Assembly: GCA_046346665.1 (NCBI GenBank)
Contig: JAXMHQ010000045.1
Coordinates: forward strand, 1 to 31,482
Direction of reading: 5' to 3'
From: JAXMHQ01 sp046346665
GTDB lineage: Bacteria; Verrucomicrobiota; Verrucomicrobiia; Limisphaerales; JAXMHQ01
Length of the DNA stretch: 31,482 nucleotides
Below, in pieces: positions 1 through 6,938 of the stretch; the first letter of the stretch is position 1; every line of letters begins with the position of its first letter. The translations under genes and the position numbers were made by a program. The notes beneath the pieces were generated by a model, which saw only the letters and a list, made by a program, of their open reading frames with translations, had not been told where the DNA came from and did no database searches.

Positions 1-60
1 ACGCGAATTGACGCGAATTCACACGAATTGTCTCAGCGTCAATTGGCGAAATTCGCTTCA
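1..60. repeat. Dispersed GCGAATT-type repeat
   Basis: This stretch holds several near-copies of the word GCGAATT in both orientations. The same kind of sequence recurs inside the kinase/regulator junction (about 6013-6078) and at 10071-10104 and 10341-10373, so it is a dispersed repeat family. No coding region is apparent in positions 1-280, which hold only this repeat and the next one. Confidence 0.6.
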
Positions 61-123
61 CCCTCGCCTGATCCGTGTTCGATCCGCGGCCAGGAGATAT
101 TTAAGCCGGAACGATTGAGTTTA

Positions 124-268
124 AACCACGGATGAACACGGATCCACACGGATAGGGAATGGGCGAAAGCGAGTTTCTGGAATGCTTTCGAGGGCATTGT
201 TTGGTGTGCGTCTGATTGTCCAAGGGCTGCGACTCCGGATCCGTGTCCATCCGTGTTGATCCGTGGTT
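124..268. repeat. CCACGGAT-family inverted repeat downstream of sufC
   Basis: Two arms of about 30 bp (124-153 and 238-268) are near reverse complements, each built from three spaced copies of CACGGAT, with a spacer of roughly 84 bp. The element lies just past the sufC stop at 281, so it would be in the 3' part of that transcript. Further copies are at 1070-1154 and 5969-6103. It could fold into a long hairpin and act in termination or mRNA stability; that role is inference. Confidence 0.8.
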
Positions 269-280
269 AAACCTCGTGGC

Positions 281-1054
281 TTAAGCCGGCGCCGGTTCGC
301 CCTTGGTGATCCAATCGTATCCGCGGGATTCCAACTCCAGGGCCAGTTCCTTGCCGCCGGATTTCACCACGCGGCCGTCGACGAGGACGTGAACGAAATC
401 GGGCACGATATAGTTCAGCAGGCGCTGGTAATGCGTGATGACAAGCTGGGCGTTGCTGGCAGTCTTCAGCGCATTCACACCGTGCGACACCACTTTCAGC
501 GCGTCGATGTCCAGGCCGGAATCGGTTTCGTCCAGGATCGCGATCTTCGGCTCCAGCACGGCCATCTGGAAAATTTCGGCGCGCTTCTTTTCGCCTCCGG
601 AAAAACCCTCGTTCACCGAACGCTTGAGCAAATCGTCCTTCAGCTCGAGGAGCTTCATCTTGTCCTTCACCAGCGCCAGGAATTCCATCGCGTCCAGCTC
701 CGGCTGGCCGTTGGCCTTGCGCACTTCGTTCAGGGCGGCCTTCAGGAAATAGGTGCTGTTGACGCCGGGGATTTCGACCGGGTATTGGAACGCCAGGAAC
801 AATCCCTTCCTCGCCCGCTCCTCGGGATCGAGGTCCAGCAGGTCCTCACCGTAATACAGCACCTCGCCGCCCGTGACGTCATAGCCGTCGCGCCCGGCCA
901 GCACGGCCGCCAGCGTGCTTTTGCCGGAGCCGTTCGGCCCCATGACCGCGTGCACTTCGCCGGGATAAATGGTGAGACTCACGCCTTTCAGGATGGATTT
1001 GCCCTCCACGCCGGCGCTCAGGTTCTTGATTTCCAATATCGGTTGCTTGCTCAT
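281..1054 (-). CDS. sufC: SufC, Fe-S cluster assembly ATPase
   Basis: SufC is the cytoplasmic ABC-type ATPase that drives the SufBCD scaffold on which Fe-S clusters are built. The 257-residue product has the usual SufC length. Walker A (GPNGSGKST) is at residues 39-47, the Q-loop (AFQYP) at 88-92, the ABC signature (SGGEKKR) at 152-158 and Walker B (IAILDE) at 171-176, followed by the SufC-typical ETDSGLD. It lies downstream of sufB in the same direction, separated by a 103-bp spacer filled with an inverted repeat (1070-1154). No strong Shine-Dalgarno is visible before the ATG at 1054, so translation may depend on something else. Its usual partner sufD is not adjacent but about 12.7 kb away on the other strand. 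Identification is firm. Confidence 0.97.
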   Translation of the reverse strand: MSKQPILEIKNLSAGVEGKSILKGVSLTIYPGEVHAVMGPNGSGKSTLAAVLAGRDGYDVTGGEVLYYGEDLLDLDPEERARKGLFLAFQYPVEIPGVNSTYFLKAALNEVRKANGQPELDAMEFLALVKDKMKLLELKDDLLKRSVNEGFSGGEKKRAEIFQMAVLEPKIAILDETDSGLDIDALKVVSHGVNALKTASNAQLVITHYQRLLNYIVPDFVHVLVDGRVVKSGGKELALELESRGYDWITKGEPAPA

Positions 1055-1069
1055 TTCAAACTTTGTTTA

Positions 1070-1154
1070 ACCACGGATTGACACGGATAAACACGGATCT
1101 GTCAATGACGTCCACCGGAATGATCCGTGTCCATCCGTGTTCATCCGTGGTTGA
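1070..1154. repeat. CCACGGAT-family hairpin between sufB and sufC
   Basis: The arms 1070-1100 and 1124-1154 are reverse complements at 27 of 31 positions, around a 23-bp spacer. The element fills nearly the whole sufB-sufC gap. It would form a strong stem-loop in the transcript and could set the SufB:SufC ratio; this is inference. Confidence 0.85.
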
Positions 1155-1157
1155 GTT

Positions 1158-2606
1158 TTAGCCCACGCTGCCTTCGAGGCTTACGCCGAGCAGTTTCTGG
1201 GCTTCAACGGCGAATTCCATCGGCAGCTCCTTGAACACTTCCTTGCAGAAGCCGTTCACGATCAGGTTCACCGCGTCCTGCGTCGAAAGACCGCGCTGGT
1301 TGCAGTAGAAAATTTGGTCCTCGCCGATCTTCGACGTCGACGCCTCGTGCTCCACGCTCGAGGTGCTATTCTTCACCTCGATATACGGGAACGTGTGCGC
1401 GCCGCACTTGTCGCCGATCAAGAGGGAGTCGCACTGCGAAAAATTGCGGGCGTTCGTCGCGGATTTCTGGATCTTCACCAGCCCGCGGTAGCTGCCCTGG
1501 GCGCGCCCGGCGGAGATGCCTTTCGACACGATCGTGCTGCGGGTGTTCTTCCCGATGTGAATCATCTTCGTGCCGGTGTCGGCCTGTTGCATGTTGTTCA
1601 CCACGGCCACCGAGTAGAATTCGCCGACAGAATTCTCGCCCTGCAGGATGCAACTCGGATATTTCCACGTGATGGCCGAGCCGGTCTCGACCTGCGTCCA
1701 GGAGATCTTGGAGTTCCGGCCCTTGCACAGGCCGCGCTTGGTCACAAAATTGTAAATCCCGCCCTTGCCGTTTTCATCGCCGGGATACCAGTTCTGGACG
1801 GTGGAATACTTGATCTCGGCGCTGTCGAGCGTGATGAGCTCGACGACCGCCGCGTGAAGCTGGTTCTCATCCCGCATCGGTGCCGTGCAGCCTTCGAGGT
1901 AGCTCACGTGCGAGCCTTCGTCCGCCACGATCAGTGTCCGCTCGAACTGGCCCGATTTCGCCGCGTTGATGCGGAAATAAGTCGACAACTCCATCGGGCA
2001 GCGCACGCCCTTGGGGATGTAACAAAACGATCCGTCGGTGAACACCGCGGAGTTCAGCGCCGCGTAGTAATTGTCCGTGTAAGGCACCACCATGCCCAGG
2101 TATTTTCGGACGAGGTCCGGGTGCTCCTGAACGGCTTCGCTGAACGAGCAGAAAATAATGCCCTTGGCCGCGAGCTGATCGCGGTAGGTCGTCCCGACCG
2201 ACACGCTATCAAACACCGCATCCACCGCCACGCCGGCCAGGCGTTCGCGCTCCTTCAGAGGAATGCCCAGCTTCTCGTAGGTTTCCAGAAGCTTGGGATC
2301 GACCTCGTCCAGACTTTTCGGGGCGTCGGCCTTTTGCTTCGGGGCGCTGTAATACGTGATGTCCTGGAAATCGATCGGCGGATATTTCACGAACTGCCAT
2401 TTCGGTTCCGGCATGGTTTGCCAGTGGCGAAAGGCCTTGAGACGCCATTCGGTGAGCCATTCCGGCTCCTTCTTCTTGGCGGAGATCAGCCGGATAATGT
2501 CCTCATTCAGCCCCGGCGGCGCGGAATCGGTTTCCACGTCCGTGACGAAGCCGTACTTGTACTCCTGCTTGACCAACCCCTCAATTGTCTCTGTCGCTGT
2601 GCTCAT
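1158..2606 (-). CDS. sufB: SufB, Fe-S cluster scaffold subunit
   Basis: SufB is the scaffold subunit on which nascent Fe-S clusters form in the SufBC2D complex. The product is 482 residues, the usual length for SufB. The C-terminal half carries the conserved SufB core: the FSQCDSLLIGDKCGAHTFPY segment, then a VEHEASTSKIGEDQIFY segment, then RGL and a C-terminal alpha-helical tail. The start at 2606 (MSTATETIEGL) precedes the conserved region by a normal margin. It is preceded by the Fur/PerR-like regulator gene in the same direction with a 161-bp spacer holding an inverted repeat, and followed by sufC. This order suggests an iron- or peroxide-responsive operon. Identification is firm. Confidence 0.97.
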   Translation of the reverse strand: MSTATETIEGLVKQEYKYGFVTDVETDSAPPGLNEDIIRLISAKKKEPEWLTEWRLKAFRHWQTMPEPKWQFVKYPPIDFQDITYYSAPKQKADAPKSLDEVDPKLLETYEKLGIPLKERERLAGVAVDAVFDSVSVGTTYRDQLAAKGIIFCSFSEAVQEHPDLVRKYLGMVVPYTDNYYAALNSAVFTDGSFCYIPKGVRCPMELSTYFRINAAKSGQFERTLIVADEGSHVSYLEGCTAPMRDENQLHAAVVELITLDSAEIKYSTVQNWYPGDENGKGGIYNFVTKRGLCKGRNSKISWTQVETGSAITWKYPSCILQGENSVGEFYSVAVVNNMQQADTGTKMIHIGKNTRSTIVSKGISAGRAQGSYRGLVKIQKSATNARNFSQCDSLLIGDKCGAHTFPYIEVKNSTSSVEHEASTSKIGEDQIFYCNQRGLSTQDAVNLIVNGFCKEVFKELPMEFAVEAQKLLGVSLEGSVG

Positions 2607-2684
2607 CTTCCAAAATTCGAAACAAGCTTAATCGTTTAATTTGGCCCGGAAGTCAATCCGCACCGTGGTCCTTCCGAAGGAAAC

Positions 2685-2760
2685 CGCCACAGAGGCACAG
2701 AGAGCACCGAGTAAAAACTGCTTATCTTCATTCTCTGTGAACTCTGTGACTCTGTGGCAG
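2685..2760. repeat. CACAGAG-family inverted repeat
   Basis: One arm (about 2685-2711) has CCACAGAGGCACAGAGAG and the other (2731-2760) has the reverse-complement pattern CTCTGTGACTCTGTGG. It occupies the spacer between the regulator gene and sufB. The family is unrelated in sequence to the CCACGGAT repeats. It may attenuate transcription into sufB, but no T-tract follows the stem. Confidence 0.75.
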
Positions 2761-2767
2761 TTTCAGT

Positions 2768-3202
2768 TTAGGACCGTTGCTTCGCGCATTGCGGGCAGAG
2801 CCCGTGAATGGCGATCTCGTAATGATCCGCGTGAAACCCGCGCGGGAGCCGGATGCCCGGTTCGCCGGGCTGCAAATTCACGTCGAACACCGTCTCGCAT
2901 CGGCTGCAATAAAAATGGCAGTGCTCCTGCATGTTCGGACAAAACCGCGCCGCGCCGCGGTCGACCGTCACCTGCCGCGCGACGCCGGATCGCACCAGGG
3001 CGTCGAGGCAGTTGTACACCGTCGCCATGGAAATTTCCGGCATGCCTTTCTTGGCCCGGATGAACACCTGTTCCGCGGTCGGATGGTCGCGTTCCTCGAC
3101 CAGCACCCGGTATACGTGTTCGCGCTGCGACGTGGACCGGAAACCGCTGGTGGCCAGCCGTTCCGACAGCGGCGCGTTCAAAGGTCTGCGGGGTCGCGTC
3201 AT
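2768..3202 (-). CDS. Fur/PerR-family metal-dependent repressor
   Basis: This 144-residue protein belongs to the Fur superfamily of metal-sensing repressors. The N-terminal winged helix includes a SQREHVYRVL segment and a recognition helix near EISMATVYNCLDAL. The C-terminal dimerisation and metal domain has EHCHFYCSRC and a final CPQC pair, giving the Cys4 structural zinc site usual in Fur and PerR. Metal-ligand histidines are present in DHPTAEQ and HCH. The sequence alone does not separate Fur from PerR; the AT-rich upstream box looks slightly more PerR-like. The start at 3202 is backed by a GGGAG Shine-Dalgarno (3209-3213 on the opposite strand) at good spacing. The gene leads sufB and sufC, so it probably controls Fe-S assembly and itself. 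Confidence 0.9.
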   Translation of the reverse strand: MTRPRRPLNAPLSERLATSGFRSTSQREHVYRVLVEERDHPTAEQVFIRAKKGMPEISMATVYNCLDALVRSGVARQVTVDRGAARFCPNMQEHCHFYCSRCETVFDVNLQPGEPGIRLPRGFHADHYEIAIHGLCPQCAKQRS

Positions 3203-3245
3203 GGTTCGCTCCCACGCTAGCCGCGGACGGGGGTGATGTCAATAC

Positions 3246-3260
3246 TTGGAATTATTCTAA
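3246..3260. promoter_or_regulatory. Putative Fur/PerR operator
   Basis: The 15-mer TTGGAATTATTCTAA is a 7-1-7 inverted repeat matching at 6 of 7 positions, the layout of Fur and PerR boxes. It stands out as an AT-rich patch in GC-rich surroundings, 43 bp upstream of the regulator start. A TTGACA-like hexamer on the minus strand lies just downstream of it. This would give autoregulation of the fur-sufBC unit. The site is seen; binding is inferred. Confidence 0.6.
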
Positions 3261-3269
3261 ATAAGGGTA

Positions 3270-3418
3270 CCCGCAGATCACGCAGATCACGCAGAAAGGA
3301 ACCCGAGTTTTAGAAATGGACTCGATCCACACACGTCCTCAGCCGCCTATGGCGACCTGCTCAAGCTCACATCACCATTCCTTCGCCTCATTCCGCGTGA
3401 TCTGCGTGATCTGCGGGC
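3270..3418. repeat. GCAGATCAC-family inverted repeat
   Basis: Tandem GCAGATCAC units at 3270-3300 are answered by inverted GTGATCTGC units at 3392-3417. The element fills most of the divergent gap between the repressor gene and the histidine kinase gene. Nothing else is visible in 3261-3494 apart from the promoter space this gap must contain. A related fragment may be at 10384-10410. Confidence 0.75.
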
Positions 3419-3494
3419 AAGCCCGGCTGGTCCTCCGCTTGGATTTTGCAAAAGCGTGACAAACACCCCTTGACCCGGCAGTAATCTGGGCAAC

Positions 3495-5990
3495 GTGAAG
3501 ATGGGACTTCGATTCTTCCGGCGGGCCACCCGCCTCACGCCTCAACCGGGCGCCGAAATCAGTCCTTCTGCATCGCAGCACACCAGGCGCAGACCGACCT
3601 TTGTCTGGCAGGCCGTTTTGATCGTGCTTCCCGTGGTTCTGATGGCGTGCATCACCTTTCGCTCTCTGCGGCGCGATCGTATTCTGGCGGAGAAGACCAC
3701 GAGATTGGGGGTGGTTGAAACGGCCGATCGATTGGCGTCGGACCTGGGCTCGCTGGCGGGGGCCCGCCTGATGTATGCGACTCTCCGAAGTCGGCAGGAG
3801 CAGCAAATGACGTTCGCCGCCGCGCACTGGCTGCTTGAAAATCAGGAGTTGCAGAGGGAGGCCCTTTCCGCACAGCCGATTCTCGCCGGGGATTCACGGT
3901 GGTGGCGGGGCTCTTCACCTGGAGTTGCGCTTGCCGGCTCGGTGTGGGTTCGGGATCCAAAGATCCCGCCCGATCTGCTCTTCAGCGCGGACGGGGCGCT
4001 GGTGGATCCTGCGGACGCCGCGTGGAATCCGCGGCCGCCCGCGTGGCTGGGCGAGTTGAACCCGCAGCAAGCCGCGTTGTGGTCCGAGTTGTCCACACTG
4101 CCGGCGCGCGGCGCCGGTTCGGACCAGTTGAAACCGGTTTGCGACCGGTTCATGGCCCTGTCTCCGCCCGAACCGGCCCGGGCAGCGGCGGAATGGCTTT
4201 GCTTGCGCGCGGCGGCGGCGACGGAATCGCCCGAACAGGCGCGCGACAGCTTTTTGAGCTTTGCGGAACGCTGCGGGGGAAACGATTCCACCAACGGCTG
4301 GAAGGGCGCCGTGAGCGAGGCCGGACTCCCGCTCTCGACGCTTGCGACGTTGGAGGCGCTGCGCGTTCCGGCGGAACCCAAATTCACGGCCGACCAGTGG
4401 CATGCGCTGATTCGGGAGGTGTGGTCCTTCCCTGGCCTTCTCACGCCGTCATTGCTGGAGGTTGCCGCAGCCCGCGATTCAATTAACTCGCGACATTCGG
4501 GCGAGCTGGAGGCGCTGCAGCGGCGGTATGCGTATCAGGAGGAACAGCGCAAGCTGGGCGCTTTGATCCGGTCCAGCGTCTCGTTTCCGCCCGCCGGAAC
4601 GAACTGTTTTTGGATGAGCACCGGAGATCGTTGGTTTCTCTGTTGTTTGAGGCCCGCAGACGAGCTTGAGCCCACTGCCGGATCGAACCACCTGGTGGCG
4701 GCTTATGTTTTCTCCGAGACCGATGTGGCAACGGCGTTTTGTTGGGCGCTGGAAAACGCTCAACCGCGACCGGGCAACTCGCTGGCCATTTTCGTGGAAC
4801 TGGAAGGTCGCGATGTGCCGTTATGCGCTCCCTGGCTTCGATCGACGAACTTCATTCGGCCCAAAGACCTGCTGGCTTCGGCTGTGGGGAAATTGAATTG
4901 TTTTGCGACCGTGCCGCGCGGCACCAATGCGCCGGGCCGTATGCCACAGATCTTCGAGGTATTCCCGGGAAACGCGGACTTTCGGCTCCGGCTGTATCTT
5001 TCCAACCCGGAGCAATTCTACGCTCGGCAGCGGCAGCGGGCGCTTTTGTTCACCGGGATGATGGCCGCCTCAGGAGTTGCGGCATTGGCCGGGCTTCTTG
5101 CTGCCTGGCGGGCGTTCCGCCGTCAATTGGAGTTGAACGAAATCAAATCCAACTTCGTCTCCAGCGTCTCGCACGAGTTGCGCGCGCCGATCGCGGCGGT
5201 GCGGTTGATGGCGGAGAACCTCGAGGGCGGCAAGATCACCGAGCCGCCGAAGCAGAAGGAATACTTCGGCTTCATCGTCCAGGAATGCCGGCGCTTGTCG
5301 TCGCTGATCGAAAACGTCCTCGATTTCTCCCGGATCGAGCAGGGCCGGAAGCAATATGAATTCGAGCCGACCGATCTCCTGGCGCTGGTTCGCGGGACCG
5401 TGACATTGATGGAGCCGTACGCGGCGGAGAAAGGCGTGACGCTGGAACTCTCTTCCGTTGCCTGTAGCAGCCGAGGTGACGAGGCTCAAACATCAAATCA
5501 GTCAGAGTCTCCTCACGTCGACTCCTACGAGTTGAACGTGGACGGCAAAGCCATACAACAGGCGTTGATTAATCTCATCGACAATGCCGTCAAACATTCG
5601 GCGAGAGGGCAGACGGTGACGGTGGAAATCGAGCTAACTGAACCCGGAGAGCAGAACGACAGAAACAAATCCGAGGACGACGGACGAGGACGAGGACGAG
5701 GACGAGTTGGGGCAACCTGTAACCTGCAACCTGCAACCTGCAACCTCAGCGTTAGCGACCACGGCCCGGGCATTCCCGCCGAGGAGCAGGAAAAGATTTT
5801 CGAACGATTTTACCGGCTCGGCTCCGAGCTGCGCCGGGAGACGCAGGGGGTGGGGATTGGGTTGAGCATCGTGAAACACATCGTCGAGGCGCACGGCGGG
5901 CGGGTGACCGTCCGCAGTGCGCCCGGCGAGGGCAGCCGGTTTACGATCAAATTGCCGCAAACCATTTCAACCACGGATGGACACGGATGA
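3495..5990 (+). CDS. Membrane sensor histidine kinase with repeat insertions
   Basis: This is a class I sensor kinase of 831 residues. A short N-terminal segment leads to a membrane helix at about 37-55, a large extracytoplasmic domain to about 514 with no recognised fold, and a second helix at about 515-537. The kinase core follows: H-box SVSHELRAPI with the phospho-acceptor His at residue 560, N-box NLIDNAVKHS from about 693, G1 DHGPGIP from about 755, FERFYR, then GVGIGLS near 785. Two in-frame insertions interrupt the ATPase domain: a head-to-head REP pair (residues about 657-678) and a low-complexity segment of RG dipeptides and ATCNLQP repeats (728-751). The last residues and stop codon lie in a CCACGGAT repeat. 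Start is GTG at 3495 or ATG at 3501. The response regulator follows, so the two form a two-component system with unknown signal. Confidence 0.93.
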   Translation: MKMGLRFFRRATRLTPQPGAEISPSASQHTRRRPTFVWQAVLIVLPVVLMACITFRSLRRDRILAEKTTRLGVVETADRLASDLGSLAGARLMYATLRSRQEQQMTFAAAHWLLENQELQREALSAQPILAGDSRWWRGSSPGVALAGSVWVRDPKIPPDLLFSADGALVDPADAAWNPRPPAWLGELNPQQAALWSELSTLPARGAGSDQLKPVCDRFMALSPPEPARAAAEWLCLRAAAATESPEQARDSFLSFAERCGGNDSTNGWKGAVSEAGLPLSTLATLEALRVPAEPKFTADQWHALIREVWSFPGLLTPSLLEVAAARDSINSRHSGELEALQRRYAYQEEQRKLGALIRSSVSFPPAGTNCFWMSTGDRWFLCCLRPADELEPTAGSNHLVAAYVFSETDVATAFCWALENAQPRPGNSLAIFVELEGRDVPLCAPWLRSTNFIRPKDLLASAVGKLNCFATVPRGTNAPGRMPQIFEVFPGNADFRLRLYLSNPEQFYARQRQRALLFTGMMAASGVAALAGLLAAWRAFRRQLELNEIKSNFVSSVSHELRAPIAAVRLMAENLEGGKITEPPKQKEYFGFIVQECRRLSSLIENVLDFSRIEQGRKQYEFEPTDLLALVRGTVTLMEPYAAEKGVTLELSSVACSSRGDEAQTSNQSESPHVDSYELNVDGKAIQQALINLIDNAVKHSARGQTVTVEIELTEPGEQNDRNKSEDDGRGRGRGRVGATCNLQPATCNLSVSDHGPGIPAEEQEKIFERFYRLGSELRRETQGVGIGLSIVKHIVEAHGGRVTVRSAPGEGSRFTIKLPQTISTTDGHG
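5464..5528. repeat. Head-to-head REP pair inside the histidine kinase gene
   Basis: Two 24-nt units face each other with GTAG at both outer ends. The plus-strand unit is at 5464-5487: GTAG, arm CAGCCGAG, loop GTGA, arm CGAGGCTC. The minus-strand unit is at 5505-5528: GTAG, arm GAGTCGAC, loop GTGA, arm GGAGACTC. The units are reverse complements of each other at 19 of 24 positions. The reading frame stays open through the element, adding about 25 residues ahead of the N-box. Confidence 0.88.
5677..5746. repeat. In-frame 6-bp and 7-bp tandem repeats in the kinase gene
   Basis: Positions 5677-5706 hold about four copies of GACGAG. Positions 5713-5746 hold four full copies plus most of a fifth of the 7-mer CAACCTG (one copy reads TAACCTG). 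The 6-mer array adds RG dipeptides without changing frame. A gain or loss of one 7-mer would shift the frame ahead of the G1 box. Confidence 0.88.
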
Positions 5991-6103
5991 ACACGGATAA
6001 AGACCCAAGCCTGACGCGAATTTCGCTAATTTGCACGAAATCGGATTCCATTCGCGACAATTCGCGCAATTCGCGTCTTCCCCATCCGTGTTCATCCTTG
6101 GTT
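5969..6103. repeat. CCACGGAT composite repeat at the kinase/regulator junction
   Basis: The left arm (5969-6000) has three CACGGAT units and the right arm (about 6083-6103) the inverse. Between them lie inverted GCGAATT-type words, so one repeat family is nested in another. The TGA stop of the kinase (5988-5990) lies within the left arm. The whole junction before the regulator ATG at 6113 is repeat sequence. Confidence 0.82.
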
Positions 6104-6112
6104 AAAAATCTC

Positions 6113-6805
6113 ATGTCGCGAATACTGATCATCGAAGACGAAACCCCGATGCGGACCGCGCTGGCTGACCTGCTGTCGTCGGAAGGTTACCGCGTGTTGT
6201 CGGCTGCGGACGGGGAGAGCGGACTGAAGCGCGCGATCGAGGAAAAGCCGGATCTCATCCTGCTCGACATCATGATGCCGAAGCTGGACGGCTTTGAGGT
6301 CTGCGCCGAACTGCGCCGGCTGTCGAACGTGGTGCCGGTGCTGATGTTGACGGCCAAAGGCCAGGTGGAGGACCGGGTGACGGGACTGGATGCCGGGGCG
6401 GACGATTACCTGGTGAAACCTTTCAGCACGGAAGAGCTGTTGGCTCGGGTGCGGGCGTTGTTGCGACGCGTGCAACGGCAGCAGAAGTCGGCGTCGAAAC
6501 TGCACCTGGGCGACGTCACCGTGGACCTGGCGCGTCAGACGGCGTTGCGGGGAAAGAAACCGGTGCATTTGACTGCCAAGGAGTTTTCGATGTTGCGGCT
6601 GATGGCCGAAGCGGAGGGCGAACCGGTCACGCGGGAGAGGTTTTTGGATGCGGTCTGGGGTTACGCGGCGTTCCCGACGACGCGGACGGTGGACAACCAC
6701 ATTGCCAGCCTGAGGTCCAAAATCGAGCGCGATCCGGAGGAGCCGCGATGGATCAAGACCGTTCATGGAGTTGGATATCGGCTGGAAAGGCAGAAGGCAG
6801 AATGA
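6113..6805 (+). CDS. OmpR/PhoB-type response regulator
   Basis: This is the DNA-binding partner of the upstream kinase. The 230-residue product has a receiver domain with acidic residues IEDE (7-10), phospho-acceptor Asp52 in LLDIMMP, a conserved Thr/Ala pair near 80-81 and Lys102 in VKPF. A winged-helix output domain follows, with the TAKEF segment, VDNHI and a final VHGVGYRL. I place the start at the ATG at 6113 because MSRILIIEDE is the standard beginning; upstream in-frame codons back to 5987 are repeat-derived. No Shine-Dalgarno is evident. The last codons (RQKAE) and the TGA lie in the left arm of another inverted repeat (6789-6816), so this gene is bounded by repeats at both ends. Confidence 0.94.
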   Translation: MSRILIIEDETPMRTALADLLSSEGYRVLSAADGESGLKRAIEEKPDLILLDIMMPKLDGFEVCAELRRLSNVVPVLMLTAKGQVEDRVTGLDAGADDYLVKPFSTEELLARVRALLRRVQRQQKSASKLHLGDVTVDLARQTALRGKKPVHLTAKEFSMLRLMAEAEGEPVTRERFLDAVWGYAAFPTTRTVDNHIASLRSKIERDPEEPRWIKTVHGVGYRLERQKAE

Positions 6806-6938
6806 TGAATGCAGAAACCTGCAAGACCGCGAGATTTTGCACAACCATGACAACTGAATCATTCAATCCGGGCAGGATTCATCGCATGAAAAGGACGGCC
6901 TTTTTGTTAATTCTGCATTCGACATTCTGCCTTCTGCC
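6789..6938. repeat. GGCAGAAGGCAGAAT-family inverted repeat spanning two genes
   Basis: The arms 6789-6816 and 6911-6938 are reverse complements at 26 of 28 positions around a 94-bp spacer. The left arm encodes the end of the response regulator and its stop. The right arm encodes LHSTFCLLPL of the next gene's signal peptide. The start codon of that gene (6886) is in the spacer. Confidence 0.88.

Noticed and set aside
124..1154. CRISPR array suggested by repeated CACGGAT words
   Set aside because: The repeats are short words in inverted pairs rather than direct repeats with unique spacers, and there are no cas genes.
5987..6112. Longer start for the response regulator at 5987
   Set aside because: The extra 42 codons are entirely repeat sequence, and the standard receiver opening begins at the ATG at 6113.
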